64,000 nucleotides of DNA from Diphasiastrum complanatum. Its lineage: Eukaryota > Streptophyta > Lycopodiopsida > Lycopodiales > Lycopodiaceae. The notes below the pieces were generated by a model. That model was not told the DNA's origin, made no database searches, and saw only the letters and a list, made by a program, of their open reading frames with translations. Within the stretch, counting starts at the first letter, position 1, and the number at the start of each line of letters is the position of its first letter. The DNA is taken from contig CM055111.1 in assembly GCA_029204225.1 (NCBI GenBank), positions 47,979,594 to 48,043,593 of the forward strand, in the 5' to 3' direction. The translations under genes and the position numbers were made by a program. This document shows positions 56,221-64,000 of this stretch, in pieces.

Positions 56221-56834
56221 TATGATCGAGTGACAATTTGTCCATCCTTAATAGCTTGTTCTCATGCCTTGATTATTCAGATATTAGCACTCCTTGCAAA
56301 GCCTTCAAGGTTGGTAGCTCCTCCTTTGATAGCATAGGATTGGACAAGATTCTCATATTCATCCTTCAAGCCATTGAGTATGACTTGGACTAGCTCAATT
56401 TGTTTGACAGAATCTCCAATACAAGCAAGCTCTCTACGGATGTCTTTCACTCTCAAAACATAATTAGCGGCACTCTCAACACTCTTTTGACAACTTTGGA
56501 ATATTTTATTTCTAAGAGTGAGAAGCCTAGAGGTATTTTTCGCCTCATAGATTGCTTTGAGAGTATCCCAAGCATCCTTGGCCAAAGTACAAGCACCAAT
56601 CTCTCTCATAATCTCATTAGAGAGATTCATCTTGATATAATGGAGAGCCATCCTAGCTCTCTTCTTATACTTTTGTACTTATTGAAGGACTTGAGGCTCC
56701 TCCTCAATCCCAAGTACAATGTCCATCACTTCTTGGAGTATCTAGATTGATTCCATTCTAACCTTCTAAATAGAATAGTTTGAGATAGATAGTCTCTCAC
56801 TAGATTCCAATAGAAAGGAACCCATAGATGCCAT
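56221..56834 (-). pseudogene. Copia-5 gag capsid region
   Basis: Begins at about 56834 (MASMGSFLLESSERLSISNY). It has in-frame stops where related copies have Trp or Gln codons (after NYSI, after MESI, after QVLQ). It then continues as MALHYIKMNLSNEIMREIGA, LAKDAWDTLKAIYEAKNTSR and QVILNGLKDEYENLVQSYAI, to a frameshift near 56280. Confidence 0.88.
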
Positions 56835-57161
56835 GTAATAGTAAAGACTCCTTGTGAATTAGACAATAAATTGTTGTTTCTATCTCACTATATGATCCAA
56901 TAAAGGTGTGCTACCAACTCCTATGCAAGATCTTGCAACAAAATGTGAGATGGATTTCACTAGCTCTACCAATCTCTCTTAAACTAGATCAACCTCTCAT
57001 CGATTGATGGAGTAAAGGCAAAGTTTGGGTCAAACTATCTTTGGCACATGTGAAACACTCAAAGAATTCACAAATCACTCTAATACAATAGACTTGTAAG
57101 AAACAATATTGCTATGACCTCAAAATGATGACTAGATCTCAAATAGATGGGATTGGCAAGT
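56835..57161 (-). other. Copia-5 leader
   Basis: Resembles the Copia-2 leader near 29450-29740 (GATCCAATAA, AGATCTTGCAAC, TGATGGAGTA). No primer site or LTR is reached because another insert begins at 57163. Confidence 0.65.
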
Positions 57162-57162
57162 T

Positions 57163-58117
57163 GTTAGTAGATTCTAGAGAATCCCCACATGCCGAGACAA
57201 GCTGAAAACACAAAGCATCTCTCACCCAAGATTGAGGAGGTCTCAGAAGGAGGAGAGCAAGAGAAGTTGAGAGCCGAGCATGAGAGTCGAGGATTACTAG
57301 CTAGGATTACAGGTTATTTCTATGTGAGCCCACATGGTGAATCCCAGAGAAGGAATGACCATGTAGGAGCTAGTAATATTCCTAGGCAATGTAAATAAAT
57401 GTAGACCCCTCTTAAATAAATTAGAGTGAGCCACCTTTTGATGGTAACCTCTAGTGGAAGAGCTATTTCCACTTGTAATTTTAAATTAGTAGAATTGCTA
57501 CTTAGGCTCCACATGGGCAGCCCTCTTGCTTATTTAAGGGCCCCCCTCTCTTGTGAGGGAGCTTTTATTGTATTGTCATTTCTCTTGCATGAATTAAGAA
57601 AATCCTCCATGAGTTATTGGCAATTGGGAAACTCCTTGTTCATGGCTATTGTCTTGAGTGAAATTTCTATGAACATGCTTTGATTTCTTTGTTGTGGTTG
57701 TGGAGTAATTTAGATTTCTTGTTTTCTTTTTTTGCAATGTGGAATGTAGATGTGGATTAGATTTCTTGTTTCTTGTTTATGTAATTTTCATCATCTAGGT
57801 AAACTAAATAGACTGAGATTGTGGTTCAGATCTTGCATATTCACTAACAATCATGTCCTTGATTGTTCTTGGGTATTTGAAGAATCAAGATATGGGTATT
57901 TCTTGATTCTTGGGATGCTAGTATGCTGTTAAGAAGTTAGTTTTCTTGATTCTTGTTTTTATTATGTAGATGCTATATTGTACAATGATTTCTTAGTGTA
58001 GTTTAGTAGACAGAATCTCAGATTGCTCTCTGGTTCAGAACGCTTTGAGCAAGGATTGGTTACATGGATTGTAAATGCATGTAGCCGGAGTGAACGAAAT
58101 TGTTTCATCCCACTAAC
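57163..58117. mobile_element. LTR-like insertion (about 955 bp), probably a solo LTR
   Basis: Ends GTTAGTAG...CACTAAC form a short inverted repeat, flanked by AAGTT on both sides (57158-57162 and 58118-58122). The exact ends can slide by a base or two because CAAGTTG is shared. It contains TTATTTAAGG (about 57530), a TATA-like element, followed by GCATGAATTAAGAAAA. No coding frame is recognised. An LTR of an unseen family fits best. Confidence 0.55.
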
Positions 58118-58159
58118 AAGTTGGGAACATGAGTGGTGAATTGATAAATGACCTGCCTG

Positions 58160-59119
58160 GTCACAATTCTAAGTAAGAGGACCTAACTAGAAAGAACTGG
58201 GTTCTGAAAATGTGTAGAAACACCCGATTTCCAGAACAGAAACCACCTAAGAGAAGAAGTAACAAAAGAAAGAATCCGTGCTCACAGATTCTAGCTGGAA
58301 TCTGTGAACATTTGGTGCAGATGTAACCTGGAGGTTGGTCCATGTAAGAATGTTGTTTTTCATCGACTATGTGAATCTTGAGGTCATAAGTGGCTGCATA
58401 TGCAAACAGTAGGCATAAGGATGCACATTTCACCACTGGAGAGAAGGTCTCAATGTAGTCAATTTCATACTTCTGAGAAAAACCCTTTGCTACAAGTCTA
58501 CCTTTGTACCTCGAAACATTTTCATTCGGACCATACTTCAACTTGTATACCCATTTTCATTGTATTGTCATCCGTTTATTTGAAACTGGTTGCAATGTCC
58601 ATACCTCATTCTTCTTCATGGATTCGATCTCTTCATTCATGGCTTGGATCCATTTGTCCTTGTCTGGACTATCAATTGCTTTCTTGAAAGTTTGTGATTC
58701 ACCACTGAATCCACAGAACTCTTCAGATGTTGAAGTCGAGTTGTCTGACACAAATTTGGCTAGCGCTCTTCTTGATCTACTTGAAGATTCTTCGAGTACA
58801 ACAATGTCTTTGTCTTTATCTCTTTGGCTAGGTCCAGAACCATTTCTGTTTATAGGCATTCTAGTTGTTGGCATGGTTGTGGTCCTTTCTTCGTCTGATT
58901 CGTCAGCTGATGTGGCATCCAAATATCTTCATCTGAGTGTTCGGTGTCTGGTCCCTCTGATGTCATTGTTCCGCTTTCATTGAAATTGACATCTATGATT
59001 GTCTTCACTTGATTCATCTCTGGCATGTAGATCCTATAATATGACGAATGGTTCTTATATTCGATGAGGTATCCTTGTTTGACTTTCACATCGAGCTTGT
59101 CTGGAATATGTGCATACAC
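58160..59119 (-). pseudogene. Copia-6 integrase end and reverse transcriptase start
   Basis: Frames 59119-58850, 58922-58557 and 58541-58290 give the integrase C-terminus (KVKQGYLIEYKNHSSYYRIY), the Ser-rich linker, KKAIDSPDKDKWIQAMNEEI and SMKKNEVWTLQPV, and the reverse transcriptase start (MKYGPNENVSRYKGRLVAKG, DYIETFSPVV). Related to Copia-3 and Copia-7. It ends within reverse transcriptase near PPGYIC. Confidence 0.9.
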
Positions 59120-59950
59120 TGCATAGCCAAGATGTGAACATTCATTAGATTGGGCTTTCTACCCCACCATAGTTCGTGTGGTATCGTGTGAGGAACACCT
59201 GATTTGCCGATCATGTTCTGGATCTGGATGCAGGCAGTTGTAGCTACTGATTAGCCCATAACACTCTTGGTGCTTTCGAATAGGCGATCATGCATCTTGC
59301 GACTTCCATGAGTGTCCTATTCTTCCTTTCGACTATATCATTGTATTGTAGTGTATAGGATGCAGTTCTTCTATGAAGGATTCCTCAATCATTGCAGAAG
59401 TTAGCAAAGCAATTCGAGAAGTATTCTCTACCACGACCAGTTATGATTTGTTTCACCTTGCTTCTTGTACATCTTTTTGTCCAGTTCACGTATTTTGTGA
59501 ACTTGTCCTAAGTACTTTTGACTTGTTGTTTATAAAGTAGACTATTGCGAACTTGTTGTAGTCATCAATAAAGGTGATATAGTATTTTGAACCTCCTACT
59601 GAGAGCACGTCGAAAGGTCCACAGATGTCCGAATGTACTAGCTTCAAAATCTTTGTTGTTCAGAAGGAGTCTTTGGTGAAAGGAGTTCGGGACATCTTCA
59701 CTTTCATGCACGCATCACAGGTTGTCAAATTAGTTGCATTCGAGATGCTTACCCCTGTGACTGCTCCATGTTGGCTTGCCTGATACAGGGCCATTGGATC
59801 CATGTGGCATAGTCTTCTGTTCCATAGAACATCTATCGATTCATGGGCTTGATGTGCTTGATCTGCTGGTAGGTGTACCTTCAAATGATATAAATTTCCC
59901 TTTCATCTTCCTTGTGGAACAAGTGTGTTGGTGCTGGCATCAACGGCATT
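59120..59950 (-). pseudogene. Copia-6 integrase zinc domain and core
   Basis: Frame 59884-59660 has the HHCC-type region (LWNRRLCHMDPMALYQ and TTCDACMKVKMSR; the second His of the usual HRRLGH-like motif is retained). Beyond a frameshift, about 59640-59530 gives ILKLVHSDICGPF, GGSKYYITFIDDYNKFAIVY and FINNK. The rest of the core is scattered in other frames, with stops. Confidence 0.85.
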
Positions 59951-59974
59951 GCATGTTTCGTTTGAAAACGCACC

Positions 59975-61208
59975 GTTTCAGACAAGCTTCAAAAGAAGCT
60001 GGATGAGAAAGTCAAACAAGGATACCTCGTTGGGTATGACAACCATTCCTCATACTACATAATCTACATGCCAGAGACAAATTGGTTGAAGACAGTCAGA
60101 GATGTCAAGTTCGATGAGACCAGAACAATGGCCGATAATGATTCTACCAGCTATGAAGTCTTAGAAAAGCAGTACTATGAATTGCCAACTATGACAAAGG
60201 GAGCAGAACCTGAACACTAAGACGAAGGTGTTCGAACTCCACATCAACTAAGCGACGAATCAGATGAAAAAAGGACCGCAAGCTTGCCTACAGCTAGAAC
60301 ACATGTAAACCAAAATGGTTCCGGACCTAGCCGAAGAGACAAAGGCAAGGACATTGCAGTACCCAAAGAATCTTCGAGGAGATCAACAAGAGAACGAAGA
60401 GCACCAGCCAGATTCATGCCATGCAGCTTGGCTTCAACATTCGAAGAGTTATGTGGATTCAGTGGTGAACCACAAACTTTCAAGGAAGACATTGAGAATA
60501 CATACAAGGACGAATGAATTCAAGCCATGAACAAAGAGATCAAATCCATGAAGAAAATGAGGTATGGACATTGCAGCCAGTACCATATAAGTGAAAGACA
60601 ATGCAATGCAAGTGGGCATACAAGCTGAAGTATGGACCGAATGGAAATATTTCGAGGTACAAAGGTAGACTTGTAGCGAAGGGTTTTTCTCATAAGTATG
60701 ACATCAACTACATTGAGACCTTCTCTCTCAGTTATGAAGCATGCATCTCTATGTTTGTTGTTTGCATATGTAGCTGCTTACAACCTCAAGATTTACATAG
60801 TCGATAAGAAGACAACATTCTTAAATGGCAAATTAGACGAAGAAGTCTACATGGACCAACCTCCAGGTTAAATCTGCGAATCACTTCTCACCTATGTCTG
60901 TCGAATGCACAGAAGTATCTATGGATTGAAACAATATGTGCGACAATGGTACAAGAAGAAGGATCATGCCCTATGATCCTTAGGTTTCCAACCCTTGATG
61001 GTCGATTCCAATGTTTATGTAAGGATCACAGATGGGGAGATCATCATTGTTGTTGTGTACGTGGATGACACACTGATACTATGCAGAAGCGAAGAGCTAA
61101 TTGCCGAGGTGAAGAGCAACATCTTGAAACATTTCGAGATAATAGACCTAGGAGAAGCCAGATGTTATCTAGGCTTGCAAATTGATCGTGACTATGACAA
61201 AGGAATAT
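59975..61208 (+). pseudogene. Copia-7 integrase end and reverse transcriptase
   Basis: Plus strand, same family as Copia-6 but opposite in direction. About 59983-60220 gives KLDEKVKQGYLVGYDNHSSY. Frame 60284-60517 gives RRSTRERRAPARFMPCSLAS. 60601-60720 gives CKWAYKLKYGPNGNISRYKG and LVAKGFSHKYDINYIETFS. 60995-61210 retains the active site IIVVVYVDDTLILCRSEEL and LGEARCYLGLQIDRDYDKG. Stops occur at about 60220, 60517 and 60870. It is cut off at about 61208, before RNase H. Confidence 0.9.
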
Positions 61209-61350
61209 AAAGACAAATCCAAATAAATTGAGACTATATTTGTATTTTGAGACTTTTTACCACCTAAAATTGACAAGTTAGAGAGAATAAAAGTGGTCAA
61301 TTCAGGGGAAAATTGGCTCTTGTTTGAAAATTGTGTCACATTCCTCAAAA

Positions 61351-62759
<1,409 letters not shown>

Positions 62760-64000
62760 TCGTGATGGAACAAAGGACCTTGTCAAAAATGAATTTTTAT
62801 CAAGCCACCATAGATTTTTCATATCAAATGATGTTTTCCCACCAAACTCGAGCATTGATCAACTTTGGTGGTCACTTAGAAAAGATCCAAGCTCCGATCA
62901 GAAAAATAATAATTACGTGACTAGTCAAAATTTTGACATGAAGGCTTGAAAGCTATGTCAAGTTCAATTTTTCTATCTTACTCCAGAAGTGCTCACATTT
63001 GAACAAATAGCTTTGCTACTAATGAATTTTCAAAAAACCATCATAGTTTGAACAAATACTCCTAGTTGAGCAGTGCTCGAGTTGACGCATATTTTACTAT
63101 TCCATTAGTGCAAACTACTAGAATACTATTTCAGTATGAACAAAGTCTTTCATAAATGATCTTTTCCCTGCTTGAGTTTGAAGAAATATGTGCACACATA
63201 GAAAGTACAAAAGATTGCTCCAACTTGAGATGTATACTTTATGTCTTCTAGAGGAAAATATTTCATGAATGCAAGAAGCCTTGAAGCAGTCGCTCCTGCA
63301 AATCAAGTTCGTAATAAGAACTAATCTTTCTAGTAGCAAGAGGTTGTGGCTCCCTCAACAAGGAAATGACATAGTCCTCTTCATTTGTACATTTTCTTAC
63401 TTTTGCCAAGCTCATTTGGCATAAACAAATGTCATTCTCATAGGCAACCCATTAACCCATTAAATTGTTATGTTGTCATTAACCTGCAAATGAAGTAATG
63501 TTGACCCATGACAATAATGCTAACATTTATAGACATAGCAAGAAGCCATTGTAGATCATATTAAAGTCTTCACCCAACTTTTGACTAATAATGTATTATG
63601 GAAGACATTCTACTTGCTTCCTTCCTTTGCATAATGAGCATTTTTTTTTTATAACCATTGTGAAATCGATTCGTCATCTAGAAAAAAGAATCTTCTTTTC
63701 TCTCCTCTGTCATGGTGTGATTAGTGTTTGTACATTTTGCTTGACAAATATAGAGACTATGGTTCTCACCATCAAAGCTAAATTTTATTTCTTGTTTCAT
63801 ATCCCAATTTCATGTTCAATTTTTAGCTCCAATTCCCTAAAAACTTAGGGCTTCTCAACAAGCAATCAATCACACTTGAAATTTGCCAAGGCATATATAA
63901 TGACTAGCTATGTAACGAAGCCACACTTATGTAAAAAATTTGGACCTAGAACCCTAATCTTAAATTGGGTTCTCAAAGCACTCGATTGCAATTGAATTTG
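62760..64000 (-). repeat. Inverted copy of the Gypsy-B foreign segment, running off the window
   Basis: From about 62860 to the window end this matches the reverse complement of 15058-16288. It includes ACCCTAATCTTAAATTGGGT at 63949-63968 and the GGTGGTCACTTAGAAAAGAT block near 62870. It lacks about 75 bases present at 15315-15392. The outer 62760-62860 has the CATAGATTTTTCATA motif of the array at 51590-53560. Confidence 0.85.

Larger units (their letters stand above)
53918..57161 (-). mobile_element. Copia-5: copia element of the Copia-2 group with three insertions
   Basis: On the minus strand the order is leader (57161-56835), gag, protease, pre-integrase region, integrase fragments. The proteins follow Copia-2 closely. 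It is interrupted by an LTR-like insert at its right edge (57163-58117), a hAT-like MITE (55349-55610) and a solo LTR (54336-55122). Reverse transcriptase and its own LTRs are missing. The left limit is uncertain because similarity fades beyond about 54170. Confidence 0.8.

Overview
The window reads as nuclear DNA of a land plant with a large, repeat-rich genome. It holds a G-type lectin S-receptor-like kinase relic, one plant-type phosphoglycerate mutase exon, Ty1/copia elements primed by tRNA-iMet, and a Ty3/gypsy family with a tRNA-Asp-type primer site. One broken host gene and one orphan exon in 64 kb suggests a multi-gigabase genome such as a fern, gymnosperm or large-genome angiosperm. 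I cannot decide between these from sequence alone. No intact protein-coding gene, CRISPR array or bacterial-type operon is present. All comparisons were made by eye.

Layout. 1-1230: a decayed coding remnant and unassigned DNA. 1231-6991: the 3' part of a Ty3/gypsy element on the minus strand (Gypsy-A): 3' LTR, an extra 3' ORF and a partial integrase. 6992-10262: unassigned DNA with a GGCGCC-rich island and a degenerate tandem repeat. 10268-33522: a three-level nest of minus-strand LTR retrotransposons. Outer Copia-1 (LTRs 10268-10542 and 33249-33522, site duplication CATTG) was split by Gypsy-B (LTRs 12673-13488 and 31950-32766, duplication GCTAT). Gypsy-B was in turn split inside its gag or leader by Copia-2 (LTRs 25182-25918 and 30181-30909, duplication GATAT). 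Each layer keeps matching target-site duplications, and all three have recognisable primer-binding sites.

33523-39911: the lectin receptor kinase pseudogene (34933-37450), broken by frameshifts, an 84-bp tRNA-derived SINE-like insertion with a 13-bp duplication, and a tandem duplication of its 3' end; then a LINE reverse-transcriptase scrap and small repeats. 39912-41745: a scrambled copia relic (Copia-3). 41746-48226: mostly unassigned, with a (GA)36 tract, the phosphoglycerate mutase exon (44482-44799) and another copia scrap. 48718-51535: Copia-4, a 5' LTR plus gag and protease. 51590-53560: a repeat array rich in CTCGAG palindromes. 53918-58117: Copia-5, interrupted by a solo LTR with duplication GCTTC, a hAT-like MITE with an 8-bp duplication, and a further LTR-like insertion. 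58160-61208: two same-family copia fragments head to head. 61353-61494: a perfect (TC)71 tract. 62760-64000: an inverted copy of the 1.3-kb segment embedded in Gypsy-B.

How the pieces relate. Nothing here looks like a working pathway. The elements are in decay: tryptophan codons have become stops, catalytic Asp codons have become Asn, and protease, integrase and reverse transcriptase active sites have been deleted. The feature I cannot match to a known family is the long ORF between integrase and 3' LTR of the gypsy family, shared by Gypsy-A and Gypsy-B.
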